Shown one piece after another: positions 34,237 to 43,956 of a DNA stretch of 46,930 nucleotides (within the stretch, counting starts at the first letter, position 1; every line of letters begins with the position of its first letter). Made by a program: the position numbers and the translations under genes. The DNA comes from Phycisphaeraceae bacterium. Its GTDB lineage: Bacteria; Planctomycetota; Phycisphaerae; Phycisphaerales; UBA1924. The notes below the pieces were generated by a model. That model did no database searches. It was given only the letters and a program-made list of their open reading frames with translations, and was not told where the DNA came from. The stretch spans positions 1-46,930 of the forward strand of contig JAJTHN010000047.1 in NCBI GenBank assembly GCA_021297895.1, written 5' to 3'.

Positions 34237-36411
34237 TCAGAACGCCACGCGGCGGTTGTACACCCACCACTCGATCATCAGCACCGCCAGCGCCACCAGC
34301 ACGAGCCACGGCCAGAGACGTCGTGCGCCGAGAGGCTGGGCATCGCCTTGGGCCTGAACGACCTTGCTGGCCAGCGCGATGCTGTCGGCGCTGGCCAGGT
34401 CGCTCTCGGCCGGATCGGCGAGGTTCGCCGCGACGGTGCGGCGGTTGGTTGTGCCATCGGTCGCGTCCTGCGGGCCGGGGGTGCCCTGCCAGGCGAGGGT
34501 GTAGATTCCGACATCGGCCACGGGGCCGAAGTTCACATCACCCGCGTCGCTCTGCACAAGGGGGACTCGCGCGCTGTCGGGCAGGGTCATGGAGATCTCG
34601 CGTGCATCCTGCGGCAGGCGCTGCGTGAGGGTCGAGCCCGGCCGGACGGTCAGGGCGTCTTCGCCGATCCCGCCGCGGGAGAGGTACTCGACGGCCTTGA
34701 CCAGGAAGAGCGGGTACCCGGACTGAAAGACCCAGTTGGACTGGACGGGGTCGAAGGTGGTGATGATCGCGCTGCGTGTAATGTCGGCGGCCTCGATGAT
34801 CAGCGGACCGTCCTGTCCCTCGGCCAGAACGACGGTCGCCCCGCCGACGTTGTCGGGCAGCACGGACTTTCGGCCCTTGTTGACGATGAGGTTCTCCAGC
34901 GATGCGGCGCGGAGGGTCGGGTGATCGCGTCGCCAGTTCAGCGCGACGGTCGCGCCGGCCTCGCCCTGATCGGTCAGACCGAGCGGCGGCGCGGGGATCG
35001 CGCCGAGCACCAGCGAGCGGCCGGGCGGGAGCGTGAGCGTCGGCGTGCCGTCGACCGTCCGCGTGGGGAGCCAGCGGTCCAGGACGACCAGGTCGTACGT
35101 CGCCAGGTCTTTGCTCTCGATGAAGGCCTGCGCCTGTGAGGGCGGGACGACCTGCAGCGGGCGGGCGAGGTTCATGCTGCGGAGCAGACGCGTGAGGAAG
35201 AAGTTGCCCTCGCTGACCATGGCGATGCTCAGCCGGCGCGCGGGCGGCAGGATGACGTACGCGACATCATCAACGCCCAGGGGGTCGGGCAGATCCTCGC
35301 CTGTGAGTGTGCCTTCGGGCAGGCCGACATCCGGATGGCGCAGCTGCACGGTGATCGATGCGCCCTCGGCCCGGGAGAGCTCGAACACCGCGCCGCGGAC
35401 CGACGGGACAAGCGTCTGCACCGCATCGGTGGGTGCCGCGGCATCGGGGCCGGTCGCGCCCGCGGCGGTCACGGTCTGCGCCGCCGGGAGCTCCACCGGC
35501 CGCACCGCGACGACACGCCCGTCGAGCGACAGTTGCACATCGACCGTGCGAGCGCGGCGTGACGTCGATTGCACGGCGACAAAGACGCTCACGCTCGACG
35601 GGGTATTGAAGTCGCGCTCGGCACGCACGCTGACGATGCCCAGGTTCCATGCATCAGACCGGCCCACGCGGTGGTACACGACCTGATCCTCGCGCTGGGC
35701 GCGGATGGTCGAAAGGTCCGGTATCCGACCGTCGCTGAACAGATGGACCAGCGCGCCGCCCTCGGTCTGCTCGTCGAACGTCACGGCCTTCCCGCCCTCG
35801 CGATCGTCGATGTGGATGCGTCGGCGCAGGTGGGCCTTGGCGAGCTTGAAGGCCTCGGCGAAGCTCGACGGGCTGTCCGTCGCGCTGATGTCGTTGATCA
35901 GGCGGCGGAGCTCGGCCTTGCTCGCGGTGAAGGTCGTGAGAATATCGGCGCTGGTGTCAAAGGCGATGAGCATCGCGCGGTCGCCCGCGCTGCCGAGCAG
36001 GCCCGGCTCTTTCATCGCGTCGACCATCTCAAGGGCCTGCGCCTTGGCGCGATCGAGCCGAGTCTGGCGTGCGCGTGGGTCGTCGGGCGAGCCGTCGGTG
36101 CTCTGCATGCTGGCGCTGCGGTCGATGATCAGGACCAGTTCCTGACCGGGCGTCAGCTCGCCGCGGATCTCGGGCTGGGCCAGAGCCAGCAGCGCGCCGG
36201 CCAGGGCGAGCAGCTGCAGCAGCAGGAGGATGTTCCTGCGCAGCCGCTGGAACGGCGCGTTGGCCTGCATGTCCTGGATGGCCTGCTTCCAGAGCAGCGT
36301 GGTGCTGACCTCGACATCGCGCCGTCGCAGTTTCAGGAAGTAGAGGATGAGCAGCGTCGGCACGGCGACGGCCGCGGCGATGCCGGCGAGCAGGGGCGTG
36401 AGAAAGGTCAT
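34237..36411 (-). CDS. BatA-like vWA membrane protein (operon B)
   Basis: A 724-residue protein of the BatA/aerotolerance type. The N-terminal double-helix region (MTFLTPLLAGIAAAVAVPTL and ILLLLQLLALAGALLALAQP) is followed by a vWA domain with an intact MIDAS, DRSAS at 97-101. The middle contains a second beta-rich and GATase-like segment (FIESKDLATYDLVVLDRWLP), and the C-terminus ends in a membrane helix (WPWLVLVALAVLMIEWWVYN) plus NRRVAF. Its ATG overlaps the stop of the DUF58 gene (ATGA at 36408-36411), so translation is coupled. It is a paralogue of the operon A gene at 21516-24269, with a complete MIDAS. Confidence 0.87.
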   Translation of the reverse strand: MTFLTPLLAGIAAAVAVPTLLILYFLKLRRRDVEVSTTLLWKQAIQDMQANAPFQRLRRNILLLLQLLALAGALLALAQPEIRGELTPGQELVLIIDRSASMQSTDGSPDDPRARQTRLDRAKAQALEMVDAMKEPGLLGSAGDRAMLIAFDTSADILTTFTASKAELRRLINDISATDSPSSFAEAFKLAKAHLRRRIHIDDREGGKAVTFDEQTEGGALVHLFSDGRIPDLSTIRAQREDQVVYHRVGRSDAWNLGIVSVRAERDFNTPSSVSVFVAVQSTSRRARTVDVQLSLDGRVVAVRPVELPAAQTVTAAGATGPDAAAPTDAVQTLVPSVRGAVFELSRAEGASITVQLRHPDVGLPEGTLTGEDLPDPLGVDDVAYVILPPARRLSIAMVSEGNFFLTRLLRSMNLARPLQVVPPSQAQAFIESKDLATYDLVVLDRWLPTRTVDGTPTLTLPPGRSLVLGAIPAPPLGLTDQGEAGATVALNWRRDHPTLRAASLENLIVNKGRKSVLPDNVGGATVVLAEGQDGPLIIEAADITRSAIITTFDPVQSNWVFQSGYPLFLVKAVEYLSRGGIGEDALTVRPGSTLTQRLPQDAREISMTLPDSARVPLVQSDAGDVNFGPVADVGIYTLAWQGTPGPQDATDGTTNRRTVAANLADPAESDLASADSIALASKVVQAQGDAQPLGARRLWPWLVLVALAVLMIEWWVYNRRVAF

Positions 36412-37355
36412 TGCACCAGCCCCTTTCTGCGCAGGTAGTCGAGCACGACCACGTCGGGCTGCACGCTGCTGGGGATCGTCTGCATGATGATCTCGCGCGC
36501 GGCACAGAAGTCGCGGAGACGGCTGCAGTACGCCGCGAGCGTCTGCTTGTACTTCTTCAGCAGCGGCGCGGTGATGGTCAGGTCGGTCAGGTCGGCGTCC
36601 TCGCAGTCCTTCAGCCGCAGGTCGCCTGCGATGTCCGGCTCGAGCTCCTGCGGGCTGAGGACCTGCAGCGCGTAGACATCAAACCCGCGGCCGACGAGCA
36701 GCCGCAGACCGGTCTCGTAGCCCTCCTTATGGAAGAAGTCGCTCATGACCAGCATGACGCCCTTGCCCCTGCGAGCGATGGCGATGCGCTTGCAGGCTTC
36801 GGTGAACGACGCGGGGCCGCCGGGCGTGAGCTGGAGCATGAAGCGGCCGAGGTCGGCCAGGCGTCGCCCGCCGCGAAGGTCGCGGACGCTGGACATGAGC
36901 TGCGGCGTTGGCTGGCCATCCGGCCCGAGGGCCAGCCCGGCGATGGCGGTGACGCTGACGCGGTGGAGATTGACCAGCCCGATGTAGCCGAGCGCGACAC
37001 AGAGCCGCTGCATGAGCAGGAACTTGGAAGGCTCGCCGCAGTCGCTTGAGGCGGAGGCATCGATGACGATGTGCAGGGCGAGATCCTCCTCCTCGAGGAA
37101 GAGTTTGAGGAAGAGGCGGTCGAGCCTGCCGAAGATGTTCCAGTCGATGTGACGCAAGTCGTCGCCCACGACGTACTGGCGGTGATCGGCGAACTCAACA
37201 CTCTCGCCGCGGCGCTTGCTGCGGCGTTCGCCCTTCATCTTGCCGGCGAGGACCTTGCGGCTGGTCAGATCGAGGGCGGACAATCGCGCGACGAATCTCG
37301 CATCGAGCAGCTCGTCAAGACGCGTGGGCCGGGTTGGTGTCGTGAGCTTGATCAT
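36408..37355 (-). CDS. DUF58 protein (operon B)
   Basis: A 315-residue soluble DUF58 protein. The signature GESVEFADHRQYVVGDDLRH then IDWNIFGRLDRL lies at 50-81, and the vWA-like domain starts HIVIDASAS with a MIDAS at D99, S101 and S103. Its start codon stands only 5 nt inside the boundary of the inverted-repeat unit at 37361; the frame upstream (LRATL) comes from that repeat and the purine tract, so its original ribosome site was replaced. No good Shine-Dalgarno is present. The gene is coupled to the BatA-like gene by ATGA. Confidence 0.88.
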   Translation of the reverse strand: MIKLTTPTRPTRLDELLDARFVARLSALDLTSRKVLAGKMKGERRSKRRGESVEFADHRQYVVGDDLRHIDWNIFGRLDRLFLKLFLEEEDLALHIVIDASASSDCGEPSKFLLMQRLCVALGYIGLVNLHRVSVTAIAGLALGPDGQPTPQLMSSVRDLRGGRRLADLGRFMLQLTPGGPASFTEACKRIAIARRGKGVMLVMSDFFHKEGYETGLRLLVGRGFDVYALQVLSPQELEPDIAGDLRLKDCEDADLTDLTITAPLLKKYKQTLAAYCSRLRDFCAAREIIMQTIPSSVQPDVVVLDYLRRKGLVQ

Positions 37356-37360
37356 GAGAG

Positions 37361-37391
37361 TTGCACGAAGGCGCGAAGACGCGAAGAAGAG
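37361..37391 (-). repeat. Inverted repeat of the GxxExxY unit, DUF58-side end
   Basis: A perfect 31-bp match to the reverse complement of 38124-38154. After TTGCA it is three 8-bp units (CGAAGGCG, CGAAGACG, CGAAGAAG). The 12-mer CGCGAAGACGCG inside it (37372-37383) also occurs in a REP-like copy at 46755-46766. Confidence 0.9.
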
Positions 37392-37404
37392 GGGAGGGAA
37401 GGGA

Positions 37405-37449
37405 GGAAGAAGAGGAAGAAGAGGAAGAAGAGGACGAAGAGGAAGAAGA
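37405..37449. repeat. Polypurine tandem repeat
   Basis: Five 9-bp units of GGAAGAAGA (one with GGACGAAGA) within an 80-bp purine tract inside the GxxExxY unit. The opposite end of the unit carries a pyrimidine-rich tract at 38065-38123, so the mirror-like pattern is preserved on both sides. Confidence 0.85.
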
Positions 37450-37510
37450 AGAGGAAGAGGAGAACTGGGGACTGAAGACTGGGGAGCAAGTTGGGGTTGG
37501 CGAGAACGTG

Positions 37511-38014
37511 CTATTGGGACGACCGTTGAGATTCGGGGACTGTGTGGTGGGGGGTGGTACTGGGTGGCGCGGCGTTGGGGCGTTGCCAGTGGGTGTTGAC
37601 GACTCGGCGCAGGCCGTCGCGGAGTGTCGCGCAATTGAAGTTCAGGAGCAGACCCAGCGGGAGATTGGCGACGTGGAGGTAACTGATCAACTGGGCGCGG
37701 TGAAGTTCATGGGTCGCCTCCACGGCCTTGAGTTCCAGCACGATCGCCTCGGCGACGATCATGTCGACCACGTGCGTCCCGATCTGGACGCCGCGATGGT
37801 GGACCGGCAGGCGCACCTGACGGGCGAAGGGAATGTGGGCGTGCGCGAGTTCGACGTCCATCGCATGCTCGTAGAGCGATTCGAGAAGTCCAGGTCCGAG
37901 GGATCGATGGACCGCGATGGCGCAGCCGATGACTTCCTGCGCGATCGACTCGATCTCTTCAGGCAGGCCACTCTCGATCCGAAGTTGTCGATCCGAGTTC
38001 AAGTCCATAGCCAA
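37511..38014 (-). CDS. GxxExxY-type PD-(D/E)XK-like protein
   Basis: A 167-residue protein. The defining motif G42-L-L-E45-S-L-Y48 is present, and the nuclease-like core follows: D84 (VVDMIVA), E94-L-K96 in LELKAVEA, and Q108 in AQLISYLHVAN, ending with GLLLNFNCATLRDGLRRVV. This is the GxxExxY/PDDEXK_3 family. Its biochemical role is not established to my knowledge; the fold suggests DNA cleavage. The ATG is at 38014 (ATG 38008 possible). The gene lies within perfect 31-bp inverted repeats and separates moxR from DUF58, in the same orientation as the operon. The 22-residue tail after VV appears variable. Confidence 0.88.
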   Translation of the reverse strand: MAMDLNSDRQLRIESGLPEEIESIAQEVIGCAIAVHRSLGPGLLESLYEHAMDVELAHAHIPFARQVRLPVHHRGVQIGTHVVDMIVAEAIVLELKAVEATHELHRAQLISYLHVANLPLGLLLNFNCATLRDGLRRVVNTHWQRPNAAPPSTTPHHTVPESQRSSQ

Positions 38015-38123
38015 CTCCGCACAGCGCCGCGTGCGATTCCCAAGTCACTGCCCGTTTTCTTCCTATTCACGTTCTCCTTCTGTCTCTCTCCCTTCTTTCT
38101 ATCTTCTTCGTCCTTCCTCTCCT

Positions 38124-38154
38124 CTCTTCTTCGCGTCTTCGCGCCTTCGTGCAA
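38124..38154 (+). repeat. Inverted repeat of the GxxExxY unit, moxR-side end
   Basis: The exact inverse of 37361-37391. It ends 14 bp before the moxR stop codon, so moxR is intact. Its three 8-bp units read CTTCTTCG, CGTCTTCG, CGCCTTCG on the + strand. Confidence 0.9.
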
Positions 38155-38168
38155 TCCGCGCCTTGGTG

Positions 38169-39200
<1,032 letters not shown>

Positions 39201-39316
39201 CGCAAGGTCTCCAGTGTTCGCGCCCGTGGTTGTGCACGGTCTCGTGTCGGTCTCGGTCCGGGTTCACCAACGCTCCGCATGCTCTACGTTCGTATCGCCG
39301 CCACCCTGTCACTCTG
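39201..39316. other. Gap between vWA and moxR genes
   Basis: 116 bp with the moxR ribosome site near the start codon and part of the 8-bp-period repeat at 39301-39319. No clear promoter was found. Confidence 0.35.
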
Positions 39317-39319
39317 TCA
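39301..39319 (-). repeat. 8-bp-period repeat at the vWA stop codon
   Basis: On the - strand it reads TGACAGA, GTGACAGG, GTGG. The stop codon of the vWA gene (39317-39319) is its first part. It is the same octamer type as in the repeat-rich regions at 44.2, 44.4 and 46.8 kb. Confidence 0.6.
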
Positions 39320-42300
39320 TTTCTTCCCCCCGTCGCCACCGTCGCCCATCTCATCCTGCGCCCGCTTCTTGGCCTTGAGCAGGCGCGACATGCCGCCTTC
39401 GCCATCGGCCGCGGGCTTCGGCTCCGATCGGGTCTGCACCGGCGCGGGCGAGCCGGGGCGGAGAACCTCATCGGCGATGTCCGTGCTCCGTCTGGCGGCG
39501 CGGAGTTCCTCGCGCGTGGCCTCGAACTTCACGCCCGCGCCCGTCGGCGTGGTGCCGGGCTCGAGCGTCACGCTCTCGCCCACGCGCGCCGGGCCGTCCT
39601 GCGTTCGGCGTGACATTTCCTGGCGCGCCTTCTCGCGTGCCGAGCGCAGGGCTTCGACCTGCTGGTTCGAGGCGGCCTTGCCGCGACCGAGCCCGGCGCG
39701 GATGAGCCGGGCGATCGCGGCGGTGTCGATCCGCACGCGCCGAATGCCCACATCCAGCAGGAACAGCGTCAGCGCCGCGATGAGCACACCCAGCCAAATC
39801 GGCCGCTGCGTCGTCGGCACGACAAGGCCCTGTGCGTCCCACAGCGCCGCGTCCTCCGAGTTCTCGCTCAGCACGCGCCCGCCGGTGAGCTGCGCAACCT
39901 GCTCAAGCAGCGCCGCGTTGTCGCGCAGCGCGCGGAACTCATCGGCGAACGGCCGCAAGATCGCCGACTGCACGTTGCCCTGCACGGTGCGCCCGTCGGC
40001 TCCGGTGTGCTCGTAGAGCATGTTGAGCATGTACGAGCCGGCCTGCTCGGTCGGCACGGTGGCCTCGTAGCGCCCCGGCCCGCGCTGGACCAGTTCGAAG
40101 GGCTCGCTGCCAAGGTCCGGGCGGACCAGGCGCGCACGCCAGCGTGCGAAGTTCATGCGGGCGCCGCTCTCATCGAGTGCTTCGACGACGATCTTGGTCG
40201 TGCCGCCCTGCTCGCTGGTGACCACGCGCACGTTGGGCGAGCCCGCCGGACGCATCACCCATCGCGCCTGCTGCTCCCAGAACGCGCGGTACTGGCCCCA
40301 TGATGGCCAGGCCGAGGCCCACCGCCCGCCCGTGTCGCTGGTGAAGGTCATCGCGCGGCCCAGGCCGTGCTGCCACTGGGCCATGATCGGGTCGTTCTCC
40401 ACGCCGCGCAGGATCACCTGCGAGAGGCCTTCGCGGTCGGCGCCGACGATGTACCCGCGCAGCGCCGGCAGCGAGCGGATGCCGCGCATGTTCTCAACGC
40501 CCGGATTGACCAGCGAGGGGACGATCGCGTCGCCCTCCCAGATGAGCGTGCGTTTGACGGTGCGGGCTTCCTTGATGAAGATCTCCGGGAGCGTGTTGAC
40601 CTGGTTGTCCCGGGTGATCTCGTGGTAGTTGCCGCCGGTGAGCGTCGCGATGCGGCGCATGTTCGCAAGGTCGGCGGACATCTCGCCCCACTGGTGCGGA
40701 AAGACGGCAACGGTCGAGATGCTGATCCTGGCCGCGATGAACTGCTGCAGCAGCGCATCGGTGGGGGGCGCGGGGTCGCCGTCGGAGATGATGACGATGT
40801 GCTTCTGCCCCGCGCTGGCGTTGATCAGTTCGTTGTACGAGGTCTGGAGCATCGGCTGGAACGCCGGCGCATCGCCGAAACTCAGCGCCGCCAGCCCGCG
40901 CATCGCCGCGGCCTTGTTGCCCAGCACCGAAAGCGGATGCACCAGCCCGTCGCCCCCGCCCAGCGGGTGCTCGACGATCCCGGCCATGTCGCGCGACGAG
41001 AGCGCGTTGATCGCCGCCTCGCTCGTCTTGCGCGCCCAGAAGTTGCCCTGCGGCATCTCGCACGAGTGCATCACCAGCATCAGCGCGCCGCGGGGCATCT
41101 CGCGCTTCTGCGGCGGGTCCATCTTGATCGGCAGCGCCTCGGCCAGCGGGCTGCCGATCCAGCCGCCGGCGCCGAAACTCTCATCCCCGCCGACCATCAG
41201 CAGCCCGCCGCCGAGGTCGTGCACGTACGAACGCAGCTCGCTCTGCTGACGCTGCGAGAACGCGAACGCCGGCGTGTTGACCAGCACGATCGCCTCGTAG
41301 GCCCCGAGTTCGGCCAGACTCGTCGGCGCGGCGGAGGTCGGACGCAGCTCGACCTCCAGCCGCGACTCTTCCAGCGCGCGGATCAGCGGCCGCGCCTCAT
41401 CGGGCCGGTCGCTGAGCACCAGCACGCGCGAGCCCCCGCCGACGAACGTCACGCCCAGCGCCCGGTTGTTCTCCGCCAGCGTGTCGGGGCTGGCCGCCTG
41501 CCCTGCGGGTACATCGGGCTCGAAGAGCGCCTCGTACCGCACCGGCCCGGTCGCCGCCGGAAGACGTACGGGCACGATCTCGACGTTGGTTCCCGGCAGC
41601 AGGCTCACGCGGCGCGAGAGCCCCTGCCCATCGGCGGAGATGTCGATCGGTTCGCCGTTGGCCAGCAGCGAGAGGCGCCCGCTCGTCGCCAGCGTGCTGT
41701 TGAGCACCACGCGCAGGTTCGCCGTCTCGCCGGAGCGGGCCGTGCCCGGGGCGATGATCCGCTCGGCGATGACCTCGCGATCGATGCGGAAGCGCCGCGG
41801 CAGCACATCGATCTTCACACCCGCCGCACGCGCCGCCGCCGCGGCCTGCAGCAGGCTGCCCGAGGTCTCGTTGCCATCGCTGATCACCAGCATCCGCGCG
41901 GCGCGGTCCCGCGGCATCAGCGCCAGGCCAAGCCGCACGCCCGCTTCGAGATTCGTCGCGTCCGTCGGCCCCGTGTCGCCCACGCCGATCGGCTCGCTCA
42001 CGCGTCGCGAGAGCGCCTGCGGCTGGCTCTCCCGCGCAACGGTGACCAGCGCCAGACGGTCATCCTGCGTCGTGCGCTCCCCGGCCACCCTGAGAAAGTC
42101 CTCAGCGCGCTTCTGCACATCCGGGCCCATCGACCGCGACACATCCAGCACCACGCTCACCGCCACGCCCTCGTTGCGCAGCAGCCACAGCGGCTCGGCC
42201 AGCACGCCCACCAGCAGCGTCAGCACCAGCACCCGCACCGCGATCGCCGCGATGCGCGTCCTGCTGGCCAGGCCCGAGAGGCTGCGGCGGCTGAGCCAGA

Positions 42301-42403
42301 GCGTCAGCGCCACCAGCACGGGCAGCAGCAGCCACCACGCCGGACGCTCGAAAGCGACCACGCCCAGCGTGCCCGTCCAGTCCTGTGCGCTCGGGGGCAT
42401 CAT
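39317..42403 (-). CDS. Large vWA protein with a GATase-like domain (operon B)
   Basis: A 1028-residue membrane protein. Helices at residues 23-37 and 50-70 precede a vWA domain with MIDAS DVSRS at 87-91. A GATase-like region (YEAIVLVNTPAFAFSQRQQS, LGGGLLMVGGDESFGAGGWI) lies near 350-420, followed by a second vWA-like segment (HIVIISDGDPAPPTDALLQQ, then ISTVAVFPHQWG). A C-terminal helix (LGVLIAALTLFLLDVGIRRV) is followed by about 120 charged cytoplasmic residues rich in Arg, Ala and Glu. Its ATG overlaps the stop of the NHL gene (ATGA at 42400-42403). It is a paralogue, by layout, of the operon A vWA gene. Confidence 0.87.
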   Translation of the reverse strand: MMPPSAQDWTGTLGVVAFERPAWWLLLPVLVALTLWLSRRSLSGLASRTRIAAIAVRVLVLTLLVGVLAEPLWLLRNEGVAVSVVLDVSRSMGPDVQKRAEDFLRVAGERTTQDDRLALVTVARESQPQALSRRVSEPIGVGDTGPTDATNLEAGVRLGLALMPRDRAARMLVISDGNETSGSLLQAAAAARAAGVKIDVLPRRFRIDREVIAERIIAPGTARSGETANLRVVLNSTLATSGRLSLLANGEPIDISADGQGLSRRVSLLPGTNVEIVPVRLPAATGPVRYEALFEPDVPAGQAASPDTLAENNRALGVTFVGGGSRVLVLSDRPDEARPLIRALEESRLEVELRPTSAAPTSLAELGAYEAIVLVNTPAFAFSQRQQSELRSYVHDLGGGLLMVGGDESFGAGGWIGSPLAEALPIKMDPPQKREMPRGALMLVMHSCEMPQGNFWARKTSEAAINALSSRDMAGIVEHPLGGGDGLVHPLSVLGNKAAAMRGLAALSFGDAPAFQPMLQTSYNELINASAGQKHIVIISDGDPAPPTDALLQQFIAARISISTVAVFPHQWGEMSADLANMRRIATLTGGNYHEITRDNQVNTLPEIFIKEARTVKRTLIWEGDAIVPSLVNPGVENMRGIRSLPALRGYIVGADREGLSQVILRGVENDPIMAQWQHGLGRAMTFTSDTGGRWASAWPSWGQYRAFWEQQARWVMRPAGSPNVRVVTSEQGGTTKIVVEALDESGARMNFARWRARLVRPDLGSEPFELVQRGPGRYEATVPTEQAGSYMLNMLYEHTGADGRTVQGNVQSAILRPFADEFRALRDNAALLEQVAQLTGGRVLSENSEDAALWDAQGLVVPTTQRPIWLGVLIAALTLFLLDVGIRRVRIDTAAIARLIRAGLGRGKAASNQQVEALRSAREKARQEMSRRTQDGPARVGESVTLEPGTTPTGAGVKFEATREELRAARRSTDIADEVLRPGSPAPVQTRSEPKPAADGEGGMSRLLKAKKRAQDEMGDGGDGGKK

Positions 42404-43824
42404 GGTGCACCCCCCGGCGCACCCCTAGGCCCGCCTGCGCTGCCGGTCGTGCTGCCGGTCGCGCTTGCGGCTTGGGCCGCCGCGCGTGCGTACCGATCCA
42501 TCGGCGACCGCGCGGCGCTCGGCAGCCCCGGGTCGAAGGTCGTCAGCCGGTTCGTCGCCGCCTCGACCACCAGCGCCCGCCCGCCGATCATCAGCGTCTG
42601 CCACGGATCACCCAGCAGGCCCGGCGCTCGCCCGGGCTGGCCCCATGTGCCAAGGCTCGCGCCCGTGTCGGGGTCGATGCGCTGCACGCGCCCGTTGCCG
42701 AACTCCGTCACCAGCACGCTCCCATCGCCCAGCAGCAGCAGCCCGCGCGGATGGCCGAACTCGCCGGGCCCGGTGCCGCCATCGGGCGTGCCGATCCAGC
42801 GCTTAAGCGTTCCATCGAGCGCGAAGACGCCGACGCGATGGTTGATGCTGTCGGCGATGAGCAGCGCATCGCGCACCGGATCATGGATGATCGACTGCGG
42901 GCGCATGAACTCGACATCGCCTGCACCACCACCGGCACCGGAACCCGTGCCCGAGCCGAAGCGGCCGAACGAAAACGCGAACCGCAGATCGGCATCGAAC
43001 GCCTGCACGCGGTCGTTGCCGCCGAACTCCCCGACGTACACCCGCCGCACGGTCCGCCCATCGGGCCCGACGAGCACGCAGACGCTGCACGGGTACGTGA
43101 ACTGGCCCGGCCCGCGCCCGAGCGTGCCGAACTCGGCCAGTTGCTCGATGGGCATCGCGCCGATGGCATCGCTGGCAAAGCGCACGCCGGAGGCCTGCAC
43201 CCGCACGCCGGGCGACCAGGCCGCGGGCGGATCGGGAATGCGGAAGACCACCACGCGGTGCTCGTGTGTGTCGGCGATGTAGATCGCATCGACACCCGCC
43301 GGCCCGAGCGCGCCGGGCGCGGGGGCGATGACCATGTTCGTCGGCTTGCCGTGGTCGGAGCGCGGCATCATGAAGAACTGCAGGCACTCCCCTGTGGCCG
43401 GGTCCAGCCGCTGCACGCGGCCGGAGCGGTCGATGACCCACAGCGTGCCGAATCGGTCCAAGTCGATCGCCCGCGGCGTGTAGAACTCCCCGGGCATCGC
43501 CCCGCCCTGACCGATGAGCCGCACCGACCGCAGATCCCCGCTCAGCCGCACCCCGTCGGCGGTGATGCGCGAGCCGGCACGCGGCCCATCATCGCCCGAG
43601 GTCGGCCCGCATCCGCCCAACAACAAGGCCCCCAACCCCGCCAACAACAACGCCGGCAACGAGGGCAACAACGGGGCCAACAACGGGGCCAACAACGAGC
43701 CTGGTAACGCGGCCCGCAACAAAGCAGGCCGCGCGGCCGGCACGCGCGCTGCGGACGCTGCCGCCGATCGCGCAAAGCCGCCGCGCGCGGTGATCCCCCG
43801 CCCGTTGTTGAGCGCGTGCCGCAT
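42400..43824 (-). CDS. NHL-repeat lipoprotein
   Basis: A 474-residue predicted lipoprotein heading operon B. The signal segment is Leu-rich with four-residue repeats (SLLAPLLAPLLPSLPALLLA) and a lipobox LLGGC (C72). The rest is a beta-propeller of NHL repeats: FYTPRAIDLDRFGTLWVIDR, VDAIYIADTHEHRVVVF, RVYVGEFGGNDRVQAFDADL, DALLIADSINHRVGVFALDG, FGHPRGLLLLGDGSVLVTEF. Such propellers bind proteins or ligands outside the cell. The start ATG 43824 gives a long signal region of 71 residues and is uncertain; the frame is open to 44007. A 15-bp tandem repeat lies just upstream. Coupling to the vWA gene by ATGA suggests that the propeller and vWA protein act together. Confidence 0.8.
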   Translation of the reverse strand: MRHALNNGRGITARGGFARSAAASAARVPAARPALLRAALPGSLLAPLLAPLLPSLPALLLAGLGALLLGGCGPTSGDDGPRAGSRITADGVRLSGDLRSVRLIGQGGAMPGEFYTPRAIDLDRFGTLWVIDRSGRVQRLDPATGECLQFFMMPRSDHGKPTNMVIAPAPGALGPAGVDAIYIADTHEHRVVVFRIPDPPAAWSPGVRVQASGVRFASDAIGAMPIEQLAEFGTLGRGPGQFTYPCSVCVLVGPDGRTVRRVYVGEFGGNDRVQAFDADLRFAFSFGRFGSGTGSGAGGGAGDVEFMRPQSIIHDPVRDALLIADSINHRVGVFALDGTLKRWIGTPDGGTGPGEFGHPRGLLLLGDGSVLVTEFGNGRVQRIDPDTGASLGTWGQPGRAPGLLGDPWQTLMIGGRALVVEAATNRLTTFDPGLPSAARSPMDRYARAAAQAASATGSTTGSAGGPRGAPGGAP

Positions 43825-43956
43825 GCTGCGCACGTCGGCCCCCACGAGGATGGCGACGCACTGTTCCTCGGCCGACGGAGTCACCCGTGCAGTATCGCAT
43901 GTTTCCCCGTGCGATGCGCGGGGGCGGGAGCGAGCGCGGCACCTTCGCGAACAATC

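Larger units (their letters stand above)
37361..38154 (-). mobile_element. Compact GxxExxY inverted-repeat unit inserted in operon B
   Basis: The 794-bp segment starts and ends with perfect 31-bp inverted repeats, carries purine and pyrimidine tracts next to them, and holds a single gene. It lies between the moxR stop (38169) and the DUF58 start (37355), places that normally are adjacent or overlapping in these operons. No target duplication is evident. It looks like a minimal mobile or domesticated repeat-nuclease unit; mobility is inferred, not shown. Confidence 0.55.

Noticed and set aside
37356-38160. Target-site duplication at the GxxExxY unit
   Set aside because: The bases outside the two 31-bp ends (gagag before 37361, tccgc after 38154) do not match.
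40367-43282. 971-codon + strand frame opposite the operon B vWA and NHL genes
   Set aside because: Arg/His/Gln-rich shadow frame spanning two real genes.
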